64,000 nt of DNA from CBDDHT01 sp965228615 (lineage in GTDB: Bacteria; Pseudomonadota; Alphaproteobacteria; Rhizobiales; Methyloligellaceae), in NCBI GenBank assembly GCA_965228615.1, contig CBDDHT010000003.1:372001-436000 (forward strand), read 5' to 3'. The position numbers and the translations under genes are program-made. The notes under the pieces are model-generated. The model was not told the DNA's origin. It searched no databases and saw only the letters and a list, made by a program, of their open reading frames with translations. Below, in pieces: positions 53,236-62,049 of the stretch. The number at the start of each line of letters is the position of its first letter. The first letter of the stretch is position 1.

Positions 53236-53466
53236 TCAGCTTGCCGTTACCGTCCAGGTCTTCAACTTGGACTTGGGCGCGCATTCCTCAATACGAACCT
53301 TGTCACCCACCTTGCAGGCGTTCGCCTCATCATGAGCGTGGTACTTCTTCGAGCGGCGGACGGTCTTCTTCAGAAGCGGATGGGTAAACCTCCGCTCGAC
53401 CTTCACGACCACCGTTTTTTCGTTCGCGTCGCTCACGACGACGCCTTGCAAAACGCGCTTAGGCAT
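53236..53466 (-). CDS. rpsQ: 30S ribosomal protein S17
   Basis: A 76-aa OB-fold protein binding the 5' domain of 16S rRNA. MPKRVLQGVVVSDANEKTVVVKVERRF and KYHAHDEANACKVGDKVRIEECAP are conserved. GGAAG precedes the ATG. Confidence 0.97.
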   Translation of the reverse strand: MPKRVLQGVVVSDANEKTVVVKVERRFTHPLLKKTVRRSKKYHAHDEANACKVGDKVRIEECAPKSKLKTWTVTAS

Positions 53467-53485
53467 TTGTTTCTTCCGTCACGTC

Positions 53486-53686
53486 TTATGAGGACGCTTC
53501 GGCCTCCTTTTGCGCCGCGAACGTGTTGATGCGCGCAATATCGCGCCGCACCTGACGCACACGCGCGGTGTTCTCGAGCTGTCCCGTCGCCGCCTGAAAG
53601 CGGAGGTTGAACTGCTCTTTCTTCAGCTTGACGAGTTCGTCTTTCAACTGATCGCTCGTCAAATCCCGGACTTCACTGGCCTTCAT
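53486..53686 (-). CDS. rpmC: 50S ribosomal protein L29
   Basis: A 66-aa two-helix protein near the tunnel exit. LTSDQLKDELVKLKKEQFNLRFQAATGQLENTARVRQVRRDIARI matches the family. AGGAAGGA precedes the ATG. Confidence 0.97.
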   Translation of the reverse strand: MKASEVRDLTSDQLKDELVKLKKEQFNLRFQAATGQLENTARVRQVRRDIARINTFAAQKEAEASS

Positions 53687-53701
53687 GGTGCGATTCCTTC
53701 C

Positions 53702-54118
53702 TCACTGCTCGCCGAGCCGGGCAACAACCCGGGTTCGGACCGGCAATTTGGCAGCCCCAAGCCTGAGCGCCTCGCGCGCCACGGGCCCCGTAACACCATC
53801 AAGCTCGAACATCACACGGCCGGGCTTGACCTTGGCGGCCCAGAACTCCGGCGCGCCCTTACCCTTACCCATGCGAACTTCCGTTGGCTTCTTAGATACC
53901 GGAACATCGGGAAAGATGCGGATCCACACACGCCCGGCACGTTTCATGTGACGGGTCATGGCACGCCGTGCAGCTTCGATCTGCCGCGCCGTGACGCGCG
54001 CAGGCGCCAGCGCCTTCAGCCCATACGAGCCGAAGTTCAAACTCGAGCCGCCCTTGGCCGCACCCTTGATGCGGCCCTTATGCGCCTTGCGGAATTTCGT
54101 TCGTTTCGGTTGCAACAT
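53702..54118 (-). CDS. rplP: 50S ribosomal protein L16
   Basis: A 138-aa protein contacting the A-site tRNA elbow. MLQPKRTKFRKAHKGRIKG, QIEAARRAMTRHMKRAGRVWIRIFPD and GKGKGAPEFWAAKVKPGRVMFE are typical. It is 20 bases from rpsC. Confidence 0.97.
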   Translation of the reverse strand: MLQPKRTKFRKAHKGRIKGAAKGGSSLNFGSYGLKALAPARVTARQIEAARRAMTRHMKRAGRVWIRIFPDVPVSKKPTEVRMGKGKGAPEFWAAKVKPGRVMFELDGVTGPVAREALRLGAAKLPVRTRVVARLGEQ

Positions 54119-54138
54119 TGTCTACGTACCTGATGCTC

Positions 54139-54870
54139 TTATTTCTTGCCCGATCGGCCAGGCCCGCCGCCGTCGCGGCGCATGCCACCCCGGCCACCTT
54201 CTTGGGCTTCCATCATGCGGCGCTCCTGGGCCATAGGGTCATGTTCCATGATCTCGCCTTTGAACACCCAGACCTTGATGCCGATGATGCCGTATGCAGT
54301 GCGACCTTCAGCCGTGCCGTAATCGATGTCGGCGCGAAGCGTGTGCAGCGGCACCCGCCCTTCGCGATACCATTCCATACGAGCAATCTCAGCACCGCCG
54401 AGGCGGCCACCGCAATTGATGCGAATTCCCAGTGCGCCGAGCCGCATCGCCGACTGAACAGCGCGCTTCATTGCCCGGCGGAAGGCAACCCGGCGCTCAA
54501 GCTGCTGGGCAACACCTTCTGCGACGAGCGTCGCATCGAGTTCCGGCTTGCGCACTTCGACGATGTTCAGATGCACGTCCGACTCGGTCATCCCGGCAAG
54601 CTCACCGCGCAGCTTCTCGATATCTGCGCCTTTCTTGCCGATCAGAATGCCCGGACGTGCGGTATGAACCGTCACGCGACACTTCTTATGGGGCCGCTCG
54701 ATGACGACCCGGGAGATGCCGGCCTGGCCGCGCGAATTCTTGATGTGCTCACGGATGCGGATATCTTCATGCAGAAGATCGGCATACTCGCCCTTGTTTG
54801 CGAACCAACGAGAGTCCCACGTTCGGTTGATACCGAGACGAAGGCCGATTGGATTGACTTTTTGACCCAT
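54139..54870 (-). CDS. rpsC: 30S ribosomal protein S3
   Basis: A 243-aa KH-domain protein at the mRNA entry channel with helicase function. MGQKVNPIGLRLGINRTWDSRW, ARPGILIGKKGADIEKLR (KH loop) and the C-terminal INCGGRLGGAEIARMEWYREG are conserved. The tail is Gly/Arg-rich. AGGAGG precedes the ATG. Confidence 0.97.
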   Translation of the reverse strand: MGQKVNPIGLRLGINRTWDSRWFANKGEYADLLHEDIRIREHIKNSRGQAGISRVVIERPHKKCRVTVHTARPGILIGKKGADIEKLRGELAGMTESDVHLNIVEVRKPELDATLVAEGVAQQLERRVAFRRAMKRAVQSAMRLGALGIRINCGGRLGGAEIARMEWYREGRVPLHTLRADIDYGTAEGRTAYGIIGIKVWVFKGEIMEHDPMAQERRMMEAQEGGRGGMRRDGGGPGRSGKK

Positions 54871-54872
54871 TT

Positions 54873-55253
54873 TTATGCGGCCTCCTGGACTTCACGAACG
54901 ATGATCGTCAGCTGCGAGAACGGCTTGACGATCCGCCCGACACGTCCGCGCGCCCGCGCCCGCCAACGTTTGAGAATCATGTTCTTGCCGACAAATGCCT
55001 CGGCGACGACGAGCGAATCGACGTCGAGATCGTGATTGTTTTCCGCATTGGCGATCGCCGACTGCAGCGTCTTCTTCACGTCCTCTGAAATCCGCTTGCG
55101 CGAAAAAGTCAGATCGGCCAGCGCCTTATCCACGGGCTGACCGCGGATCATCTGCGCGACCAGATTCAGCTTCTGCGGTGAGATCCGCAAAAGCCGTGTC
55201 ATGGCTTGAGCCTCATTGTCTTTGAGCGTGCGTTCGCGCTTTCGCTTTCCCAT
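54873..55253 (-). CDS. rplV: 50S ribosomal protein L22
   Basis: A 126-aa protein whose hairpin lines the exit tunnel. The ATG at 55253 gives MGKRKRERTLKDNEAQA and then LLRISPQKLNLVAQMIRGQPVDKALADL; 12 upstream codons in frame overlap rpsS and are rejected. The loop WRARARGRVGRIVKPFSQLTI is conserved. The stop lies two bases before the rpsC start. Confidence 0.97.
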   Translation of the reverse strand: MGKRKRERTLKDNEAQAMTRLLRISPQKLNLVAQMIRGQPVDKALADLTFSRKRISEDVKKTLQSAIANAENNHDLDVDSLVVAEAFVGKNMILKRWRARARGRVGRIVKPFSQLTIIVREVQEAA

Positions 55254-55257
55254 GGCC

Positions 55258-55536
55258 TTAAGACCTTCTTGCCTTCTTATCCGCCGCATGACCGTAATAG
55301 GTCCGTGTCGGAGCGAACTCGCCGAATTTGTGCCCGACCATGTCCTCGGTCACCAGGACCGGCACATGCTTGCGCCCGTTATGGACACCGAAATTCAGGC
55401 CCACAAATTGCGGCAGGATCGTCGAACGACGGCTCCATATCTTGATAACTGAGTTCGAGCCGCTGGCGCGCTGAGCTTCTGCCTTCTTGAGCAGATAGCC
55501 GTCGACAAACGGACCCTTCCAAACCGAGCGTGACAC
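55258..55536 (-). CDS. rpsS: 30S ribosomal protein S19
   Basis: A 92-aa head protein that pairs with S13. SRSVWKGPFVDGYLLKKAE, IKIWSRRSTILPQFVG and HNGRKHVPVLVTEDMVGHKFGEFAPTRTY are invariant features. It starts at GTG after AAGGAG. Confidence 0.97.
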   Translation of the reverse strand: MSRSVWKGPFVDGYLLKKAEAQRASGSNSVIKIWSRRSTILPQFVGLNFGVHNGRKHVPVLVTEDMVGHKFGEFAPTRTYYGHAADKKARRS

Positions 55537-55547
55537 GTGGCGCTCCT

Positions 55548-56384
55548 TTATCTCTTCTTCTTCAGATGCCTGCTGCGCAGGATGTACTTTGTCGTCGACC
55601 GATTAGAGCGTGTACGCTTGCCCTTGGTCGGCTTGCCCCAGGGGGTTACCGGATGACGGCCACCGGACGAACGCCCCTCGCCACCGCCGTGAGGGTGATC
55701 GACCGGGTTCATCGCGACGCCCCGAACCGACGGTCGCTTGCCGAGCCAACGGTTGCGGCCGGCCTTGCCGAGCTTAATGTTCGAGTGATCCGGATTGGAA
55801 ACCGCACCAATGGTTGCCATGCATTCAGCACGCACCATGCGCGTTTCGCCCGAATTCAACCGGAGAATTGCATAACCCGCATCACGTCCGACCAGCTGTA
55901 CATAGGTTCCGGCAGACCGTGCAATTTGCCCGCCTTTCTTGGCCTTCATCTCCACATTGTGGACGATGGTCCCAATCGGAATGCTGGAAAGCGGCATTGC
56001 GTTGCCGGGTTTGACGTCGACGCGCTCGCCGGCAATCACGGTGTCGCCCGGTCCAAGACGTTGAGGCGCCAGAATGTAGGCTAATTCGCCATCGTCATAC
56101 TTCAACAGGGCAAGGAATGCTGTCCGGTTCGGATCGTATTCGAGCCGCTCGACAGTTGCCGGCATGTCGAATTTCTGACGCTTAAAGTCCACCTGACGAT
56201 AGAGCCGCTTGTGACCGCCACCACGCCGCCGGGCAGTTACGCGGCCCTTATTGTTGCGACCACCATTGCCCGTCAAACCTTCAGTCAAGGCCTTGACCGG
56301 CTTGCCACCCCAAAGATGGCTGCGGTCGACGAGCACGAGACTGCGTTGTCCAGGTGTCGTCGGCTTATAACTCTTTAGTGCCAT
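55548..56384 (-). CDS. rplB: 50S ribosomal protein L2
   Basis: A 278-aa protein essential for subunit joining and peptidyl transfer. MALKSYKPTTPGQRS starts at 56384; the longer open frame covers a hairpin repeat and is not coding. The highly conserved C-terminal loop VRGVAMNPVDHPHGGGEGRS, with the histidine implicated in activity, is present. Confidence 0.97.
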   Translation of the reverse strand: MALKSYKPTTPGQRSLVLVDRSHLWGGKPVKALTEGLTGNGGRNNKGRVTARRRGGGHKRLYRQVDFKRQKFDMPATVERLEYDPNRTAFLALLKYDDGELAYILAPQRLGPGDTVIAGERVDVKPGNAMPLSSIPIGTIVHNVEMKAKKGGQIARSAGTYVQLVGRDAGYAILRLNSGETRMVRAECMATIGAVSNPDHSNIKLGKAGRNRWLGKRPSVRGVAMNPVDHPHGGGEGRSSGGRHPVTPWGKPTKGKRTRSNRSTTKYILRSRHLKKKR

Positions 56385-56394
56385 TTCTGCGTCC

Positions 56395-56426
56395 CGGTCG
56401 GGCCTGACGGCCCTCCTCGCCTCTTG
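56395..56426 (-). repeat. Hairpin element copy 1, in front of rplB
   Basis: A 32-base element whose transcript has purine-rich AAGAGGCGAGGA followed by a hairpin (GGGCC/GGCCC, loop of four), ending 10 bases before the rplB start. It matches copy 2 at 26 of 32 positions and copy 3 at 24 of 32. Confidence 0.65.
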
Positions 56427-56474
56427 TTTGCGTTCCAACCAGGCCCGGAGGCCCGCTTAGATCTTGTAGTTTTC

Positions 56475-56506
56475 CGATCGAGCCCGAAGGCTCTCCTCGC
56501 CTCTTA
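56475..56506 (-). repeat. Hairpin element copy 2, just after rplW
   Basis: Same 32-base unit as at 56395-56426. The stem reads GAGCC/GGCTC: relative to copy 1 both partners of one pair changed (G-C to A-T), so pairing is preserved. It begins five bases after the rplW stop codon on the transcript. Confidence 0.65.
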
Positions 56507-56510
56507 AGCT

Positions 56511-56804
56511 CTAGAGCCCGGTCGTGATGTCGATGCTTTCGCCTTCTTCGAGCGTCACGATCGCGTTCTTGATATCCTGCTGTTTACCGAGCACGCCCCG
56601 GAACCGCTTCAGCTTGCCTTTTCTGTTCAGCGTATTGACGGCTTTCACCTTCACACCGAACAACGTTTCGACGGCTGCCTTGATCTCCGGCTTCGTGGCG
56701 GAGCGGCGCACCCGAAACATCACCTGGTTATATTCCGACGCCATTGTCGACTTCTCGGTAATGACCGGTGCCAGTATGGTGTCGTATGCCTTGAGTTGAT
56801 GCAT
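56511..56804 (-). CDS. rplW: 50S ribosomal protein L23
   Basis: A 97-aa protein at the tunnel exit, docking site of trigger factor and SRP. APVITEKSTMASEYNQVMFRV, KPEIKAAVETLFGVKVKAVNTL and FRGVLGKQQDIKNAIVTL are conserved. The Shine-Dalgarno is weak and a hairpin element lies 10 bases upstream. Confidence 0.97.
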   Translation of the reverse strand: MHQLKAYDTILAPVITEKSTMASEYNQVMFRVRRSATKPEIKAAVETLFGVKVKAVNTLNRKGKLKRFRGVLGKQQDIKNAIVTLEEGESIDITTGL

Positions 56805-56814
56805 CTGTCTGTCT

Positions 56815-56846
56815 CGGTCTGACCTAACGGCCGCCCTTGCCTTTTC
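56815..56846 (-). repeat. Hairpin element copy 3, in front of rplW
   Basis: The most diverged copy. Its transcript still folds a four-pair stem, GGCC with GGUC including one G-U wobble, and the purine-rich part reads AAAAGGCAAGGG. It ends 10 bases before the rplW start, the same spacing as copy 1 before rplB. Confidence 0.5.
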
Positions 56847-56856
56847 TAATGTCTAT

Positions 56857-57492
56857 CTATTTCGCGGCTGCGTCTGTGAACCGGTCGGCAAGTGCTTCAA
56901 CAGCTGCCTTCGTCAAAACCAGTTTCTCGCGCCGTAGAATGTCGTAAACGTTGATGCCCTGAACCGGCAGGATGTCCACATTCGGAATATTGCGTGCAGC
57001 CATCTTGAAGTTCGCATCGACTTCCGAGCCATCGATAATCAGAACGGAGTTCAAGCCAAGGCCGTTGAGCTGCTTTTTCAGACCGCCGGTCTTCGGCTCG
57101 GCGACGCTGGCAGCATCCAAGACAATCAGTTCCTCGGCTTTCGCCTTTGCCGACAGAGCATGGCGCAGCGCAAGGGCGCGAACGCGCTTCGGAAGCTTGA
57201 TGGAGTGATCCCGGGGCTTCGGACCGAATGCCTTGCCGCCACCTCTGAGTTGCGGCGCCTTCGCATTACCGCGACGGGCTCGGCCCGTGCCCTTTTGGCG
57301 ATAGAGCTTCGCGCTCGAACCGGTCACTTCCGAACGATCCTGAACCGAAACGGTTCCTCCACGACGCTTGGCGAGCTGATAGCGAACCATGCGGTGAAGA
57401 ATGTCGCGGCGGGGCTCCAGGCCATAGATATCGTCGGCCAGATCTACCGTGCCGGCGCTGCCGGCATCGAGTGTGGTGACGTCAGCTTTCAT
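56857..57492 (-). CDS. rplD: 50S ribosomal protein L4
   Basis: A 211-aa tunnel protein, in E. coli also the repressor of the S10 genes. YGLEPRRDILHRMVRYQLAKRRGGT, GSSAKLYRQKGTGRARRGNAKAPQLRGGGKAFGPKPRDH are conserved. The ATG at 57492 touches the rplC stop; a GTG one codon earlier overlaps it as GTGA. Whether L4 regulates here is unknown. Confidence 0.97.
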   Translation of the reverse strand: MKADVTTLDAGSAGTVDLADDIYGLEPRRDILHRMVRYQLAKRRGGTVSVQDRSEVTGSSAKLYRQKGTGRARRGNAKAPQLRGGGKAFGPKPRDHSIKLPKRVRALALRHALSAKAKAEELIVLDAASVAEPKTGGLKKQLNGLGLNSVLIIDGSEVDANFKMAARNIPNVDILPVQGINVYDILRREKLVLTKAAVEALADRFTDAAAK

Positions 57493-58274
57493 CACTCTGC
57501 ACCCTTTTCTTCAGCCGGAGCCTCGCTCTCGGCCGCTTGTGCGTCTGCCACTTCAACCGGGACCTCTTCAGTGGTGTCCGGCTTGGCATCGGATTTTTCA
57601 GGCATGCGGAACGACCCTGGCATCGGCACGTCATCGGGAAGCGATTTCTTGACGGCGTCCTTCAGCAGAACCCAACCACCCTTCGATCCGGGTACGGCGC
57701 CACGAACCATCACCAGTCCGCGCTCCACGTCGGTCTTTACGACCTTCAGATTTTGCGTCGTCACCCGCTCCGCACCCATATGGCCGGCCATCTTCTTGCC
57801 TTTGAAGACTTTGCCCGGATCCTGACATTGTCCGGTAGAGCCATGACTACGGTGAGAAATCGAAACACCGTGCGACGCCCTCAAGCCACCGAATCCATGC
57901 CGCTTCATGGCACCGGCAAAGCCTTTACCGATGCTTGTTCCGGACACGTCTACGAACTGACCCTCTACAAAGTGGTCAGCCGTAATTTCGGCACCGACGT
58001 CGATCAGATTTTCGGAACTGACACGAAACTCGGCGAGACGCCGTTTCGGCTCGACATTGGCTACGGCAAAGTGGCCGCGCGCGGCGCGCGACATGCTTTT
58101 CACTTTCCGCGTTCCGACGCCAAGCTGAAGGGCGCAATAGCCATTCGTGTCGTCGGTCCGTTGGGCGACGACCTGGCAATTGTCGATCTTCAGCACCGTG
58201 ACGGGGATATGTTCGCCCGCATCCGTGAAAACGCGGGTCATTCCCAGCTTCTGCGCTATGACACCTGACCGCAT
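57492..58274 (-). CDS. rplC: 50S ribosomal protein L3
   Basis: A 260-aa early assembly protein whose loop reaches the peptidyl transferase centre. RSGVIAQKLGMTRVFTDAGEHIPVTVL, the glutamine-containing loop ASHGVSISHRSHGSTGQCQDPGKVFKGKKMAGHMG are typical. The C-terminal 40 residues are an acidic extension (EEVPVEVADAQAAESEAPAEE). AGGAAG precedes the ATG. Confidence 0.97.
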   Translation of the reverse strand: MRSGVIAQKLGMTRVFTDAGEHIPVTVLKIDNCQVVAQRTDDTNGYCALQLGVGTRKVKSMSRAARGHFAVANVEPKRRLAEFRVSSENLIDVGAEITADHFVEGQFVDVSGTSIGKGFAGAMKRHGFGGLRASHGVSISHRSHGSTGQCQDPGKVFKGKKMAGHMGAERVTTQNLKVVKTDVERGLVMVRGAVPGSKGGWVLLKDAVKKSLPDDVPMPGSFRMPEKSDAKPDTTEEVPVEVADAQAAESEAPAEEKGAE

Positions 58275-58341
58275 CGGTCTTCTTCCTGTTGTTGCACGCG
58301 GATCGGACTACTCGAGCCGACCTCGCCGCTTAATCAAAGTC

Positions 58342-58650
58342 TTAGAGCTTGATCTCGACATCCACACCGGCGGCGAGATCAAGTTTCATGAGCGCGTCGA
58401 CCGTTTGCGGGGTCGGATCGACGATATCCAGCAGCCGCTTATGGGTACGCATCTCGAACTGCTCGCGACTCTTCTTGTCGATATGAGGCGAACGGTTCAC
58501 CGTGTATTTCTCGATCCGGGTCGGCAGAGGGATCGGGCCACGCACTTCCGCGCCAGTGCGTTTTGCGGTCGCCACAATTTCCTTCGTCGACACGTCGAGT
58601 ACGCGGTGATCGAAGGCTTTGAGCCGAATGCGGATGTTCTGACTTTGCAT
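58342..58650 (-). CDS. rpsJ: 30S ribosomal protein S10 (NusE)
   Basis: A 102-aa head protein that also acts with NusB in transcription antitermination. NIRIRLKAFDHRVLDVSTKEIV, PIPLPTRIEKYTVNRSPHIDKKSREQFEMRTHKRLLDI are conserved. A strong hairpin lies between tuf and this gene. Confidence 0.97.
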   Translation of the reverse strand: MQSQNIRIRLKAFDHRVLDVSTKEIVATAKRTGAEVRGPIPLPTRIEKYTVNRSPHIDKKSREQFEMRTHKRLLDIVDPTPQTVDALMKLDLAAGVDVEIKL

Positions 58651-58669
58651 TATTGACTATCCAGAATGA

Positions 58670-58696
58670 CGAAGCGCGCCCCCATGGCGCGCTTCG
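58670..58696 (-). terminator. Perfect 11-pair hairpin between tuf and rpsJ
   Basis: Arms CGAAGCGCGCC and GGCGCGCTTCG around a five-base loop, 12 bases after the tuf stop and 19 bases before rpsJ. No U-tract follows, so full termination is doubtful. It may be a partial terminator, processing site or 3' stabiliser that lets tuf exceed the S10 genes. Confidence 0.6.
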
Positions 58697-58707
58697 AACT
58701 TGGCCTC

Positions 58708-59898
58708 TTATTCTATGATTGCGGCTACGACGCCGGCGCCGACGGTGCGGCCGCCTTCGCGGATTGCGAAGCGGAGGCTTTCCTCCATCGCAATCGGCAC
58801 GATCAGCGTAACCTCAACCGAGCAATTGTCGCCGGGCATCACCATTTCCGTTCCTTCAGGAAGCGTCACGACACCCGTAACGTCCGTCGTACGGAAGTAA
58901 AACTGAGGACGATAATTCGTGAAGAACGGCGTGTGACGGCCACCCTCCTCTTTCGTCAGAATGTACGCCTCAGCCTTGAACTTCGTGTGCGGCTTCACCG
59001 AGCCAGGCGCACAAAGAACCTGACCGCGCTCGACTTCCTCGCGCTTCGTGCCGCGAAGCAGAACACCGACATTGTCGCCGGCCTCGCCCTGATCCAGAAG
59101 CTTGCGGAACATCTCGACGCCCGTACACGTCGTCTTCGTCGTGTCCTTGATCCCGACGATCTCAACTTCGTCGCCAACCTTCACGATACCGCGCTCGATA
59201 CGACCCGTCGTAACCGTGCCGCGGCCTGAGATCGAGAACACATCCTCGATCGGCATCAGGAACGGCTGATCCTTCGGACGCTCGGGCTGAGGCACATACT
59301 CGTCGACGGCCGCCATAAGCGCCATGATCGATTCAGCGCCAATCGCTTCATCGCGCCCCTCAAGAGCGGCAAGCGCAGAGCCCTTGACGATCGGAATGTC
59401 GTCGCCGGGGAACTCATAGGACGAAAGCAGCTCGCGCACTTCCATCTCGACGAGCTCGAGAAGCTCTTCATCATCCACCTGGTCGACCTTGTTCATGTAG
59501 ACCACAAGCGCCGGAACACCGACCTGACGGGCAAGAAGGATATGCTCGCGCGTCTGGGGCATCGGGCCATCGGCAGCCGAAACAACCAGGATCGCGCCAT
59601 CCATCTGGGCAGCACCCGTGATCATGTTCTTCACATAGTCCGCATGGCCAGGGCAGTCGACGTGCGCGTAGTGACGGTTTTCCGTCTCATACTCAACGTG
59701 CGCCGTCGAGATCGTAATCCCGCGCGCTTTTTCTTCAGGCGCCTTGTCAATCTGATCAAATGGCGTCGCATCCGCGCCGCCAGCCGTCGCAAGAACATTC
59801 GTGATCGCTGCCGTAAGCGTCGTCTTCCCGTGATCAACATGGCCAATCGTACCGATGTTGCAGTGCGGCTTATTACGCTCGAATTTCTCTTTTGCCAT
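58708..59898 (-). CDS. tuf: Elongation factor Tu
   Basis: A 396-aa GTPase that carries aminoacyl-tRNA to the ribosome. G motifs GHVDHGKTTL, DCPGHADY and NKVD; the effector region RGITISTAHVEYET; kirromycin/EF-Ts contact regions intact. GGAG precedes the ATG. It is the only tuf copy in this window. Confidence 0.98.
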   Translation of the reverse strand: MAKEKFERNKPHCNIGTIGHVDHGKTTLTAAITNVLATAGGADATPFDQIDKAPEEKARGITISTAHVEYETENRHYAHVDCPGHADYVKNMITGAAQMDGAILVVSAADGPMPQTREHILLARQVGVPALVVYMNKVDQVDDEELLELVEMEVRELLSSYEFPGDDIPIVKGSALAALEGRDEAIGAESIMALMAAVDEYVPQPERPKDQPFLMPIEDVFSISGRGTVTTGRIERGIVKVGDEVEIVGIKDTTKTTCTGVEMFRKLLDQGEAGDNVGVLLRGTKREEVERGQVLCAPGSVKPHTKFKAEAYILTKEEGGRHTPFFTNYRPQFYFRTTDVTGVVTLPEGTEMVMPGDNCSVEVTLIVPIAMEESLRFAIREGGRTVGAGVVAAIIE

Positions 59899-59948
59899 GA
59901 TGGCGCTCCGTTTTTCTTCTCAAACGCTCTTATGTCTCGAATTACGAC

Positions 59949-62024
59949 TTAGGCGAACTTCGCCTGAACTTCTTCGGCAACCGCTTGCGGCACCTGTGCA
60001 TAGTGATCGAACTGCATCGTGTATTGCGCCCGGCCCTGGCTCATTGAGCGCAGATTGTTCACATAGCCAAACATGTTGGCCAGCGGCACCATCGCATTGA
60101 TGACGGCCGCATTGCCGCGTGTTTCCTGGCCGCGCACCTGGCCGCGCCGACTTGCCAAATCGCCGGTGACGCTGCCCACATAATCTTCCGGGGTGACCAC
60201 TTCGACTTTCATGACCGGCTCCAGCAACTTCGGTGAAGCTTTAAGAGCCGCCTCACGAAACGCCGCACGTCCGGCCATCTCAAAAGCCATCACGCTCGAG
60301 TCCACCTCATGGTAGGCGCCATCGTACAATTCGACCTTCAGATCCAGCATCGGGAAGCCTGCAAGAATGCCGGATTCCATGACACTCTTGATGCCCTTTT
60401 CGACACCCGGAATGTATTCCCGCGGCACCGATCCACCGACGACCTTCGAGTCGAAGCTGTACTCTTCACCTTCTTCGCATGGTGAGACCCTGATCTTCAC
60501 GCGTGCAAACTGGCCGGAACCACCGGTCTGCTTCTTGTGCGTATAGTCGACCTCAACCTCTTTGGTGATCGTCTCGCGATAGGCCACCTGAGGCGCGCCG
60601 ACATTGGCATCGACCTTGAATTCACGCCGAAGGCGATCGACGATGATATCCAGATGCAACTCGCCCATACCGCGGATCAGCGTCTGACCGGACTCCTGAT
60701 CGACCGAAACACGGAAGGACGGGTCTTCCTGTGCAAGGCGACCAAGTGCCGTTGATAGCTTCTCCTGGTCGCCCTTTGTCTTGGGCTCTACCGCGACCTC
60801 GATAACCGGGTCGGGAAATTCCATACGCTCCAGGATAACCTGAGAATTGGGATCGCTCAGCGTATCGCCCGTCGTCACTTCCTTGAGACTAGCTATAGCG
60901 ACGATATCGCCCGCATAGGCCTCTTTGATATCTTCACGCGAATTCGAATGCATCAGCAGCATACGACCGACACGCTCACGCTTTTCCTTGACCGTATTGT
61001 AAACTCCAGATCCCGCCTCGAGCTTGCCGGAATAGATACGGCAGAACGTGAGAGACCCCACAAACGGGTCGTTCATGATCTTGAAGGCCAGCATCGAAAG
61101 CGGCTCATCATCCGATGACTCGCGCACGATCTCTTCGCCCGTCTTTACATCAATGCCCTTGATCGGAGGCACTTCGATGGGTGACGGTAGATAGTCGACG
61201 ACGCCGTCCAGGAGAGGCTGAACGCCCTTATTCTTAAAGGCTGAACCACAGAAGATCGGAACGAACGTGTTCTCGCACGTGCCCTTTCGGATCAACCGCT
61301 GCAGCGTCTCCACATCGGGCTCATTGCCTTCGAGATAGGCTTCCATGGCCGTCTCGTCGAGATCGACCGCCTGCTCGATCAACTGTTCGCGAAACTCAGC
61401 GGCACGTTCTTCGAGGTCGGCCGGGATCGGCTCCTCGTGGAAGGCAGCACCTAGCGTCTCGTCGTCCCAGACGATGGCCACCATCTTGATGAGATCGACA
61501 ACGCCCTTGAACGTGCTTTCGGCACCGATGGGCAATTGCATGACTGCTGGGTTTGCGCCCAACCTGTCGCGGATCATGTCGACGGAGTTGTAAAAATCGG
61601 CGCCGATCTTATCCATCTTGTTGACGAAGATCATACGCGGGACTTCATACTTGTCCGCCTGCCGCCAGACAGTTTCGGTCTGCGGCTCGACGCCGGCATT
61701 GGCATCCAGCAATGCAATGGCGCCATCGAGAACACGCAGGCTTCTCTCGACTTCAATGGTGAAGTCCACGTGACCGGGGGTGTCGATAATATTGACGCGC
61801 TTGTCGTTCCAATAGCAGGTCGTCGCGGCCGACGTGATGGTTATGCCGCGCTCTTGCTCCTGCTCCATCCAGTCCATGGTGGCAGCGCCATCATGGACTT
61901 CACCGATCTTATGGCTCTTGCCGGTGTAGTAGAGGATCCGTTCGGTCGTTGTCGTCTTACCGGCATCGATATGCGCCATGATGCCGATATTGCGATAGTC
62001 TTCGATTGGTGTCGTGCGTGACAT
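59949..62024 (-). CDS. fusA: Elongation factor G
   Basis: A 691-aa translocase GTPase. Motifs AHIDAGKTTTTERILYYTG, DTPGHVDF and NKMDKIGADF, five domains in the usual order, and the tip of domain IV with HKKQTGGSGQFARVKIRV. GAGG precedes the ATG. It is 50 bases from tuf and 25 from rpsG. Confidence 0.98.
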   Translation of the reverse strand: MSRTTPIEDYRNIGIMAHIDAGKTTTTERILYYTGKSHKIGEVHDGAATMDWMEQEQERGITITSAATTCYWNDKRVNIIDTPGHVDFTIEVERSLRVLDGAIALLDANAGVEPQTETVWRQADKYEVPRMIFVNKMDKIGADFYNSVDMIRDRLGANPAVMQLPIGAESTFKGVVDLIKMVAIVWDDETLGAAFHEEPIPADLEERAAEFREQLIEQAVDLDETAMEAYLEGNEPDVETLQRLIRKGTCENTFVPIFCGSAFKNKGVQPLLDGVVDYLPSPIEVPPIKGIDVKTGEEIVRESSDDEPLSMLAFKIMNDPFVGSLTFCRIYSGKLEAGSGVYNTVKEKRERVGRMLLMHSNSREDIKEAYAGDIVAIASLKEVTTGDTLSDPNSQVILERMEFPDPVIEVAVEPKTKGDQEKLSTALGRLAQEDPSFRVSVDQESGQTLIRGMGELHLDIIVDRLRREFKVDANVGAPQVAYRETITKEVEVDYTHKKQTGGSGQFARVKIRVSPCEEGEEYSFDSKVVGGSVPREYIPGVEKGIKSVMESGILAGFPMLDLKVELYDGAYHEVDSSVMAFEMAGRAAFREAALKASPKLLEPVMKVEVVTPEDYVGSVTGDLASRRGQVRGQETRGNAAVINAMVPLANMFGYVNNLRSMSQGRAQYTMQFDHYAQVPQAVAEEVQAKFA

Positions 62025-62049
62025 TCGATCACAAGCCTCGTTTTCGCCG

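Noticed and set aside
54118..55035. 305-codon open frame opposite rpsC and rplV
   Set aside because: Antisense to invariant ribosomal genes; GC-rich codon usage produces such frames throughout this window.
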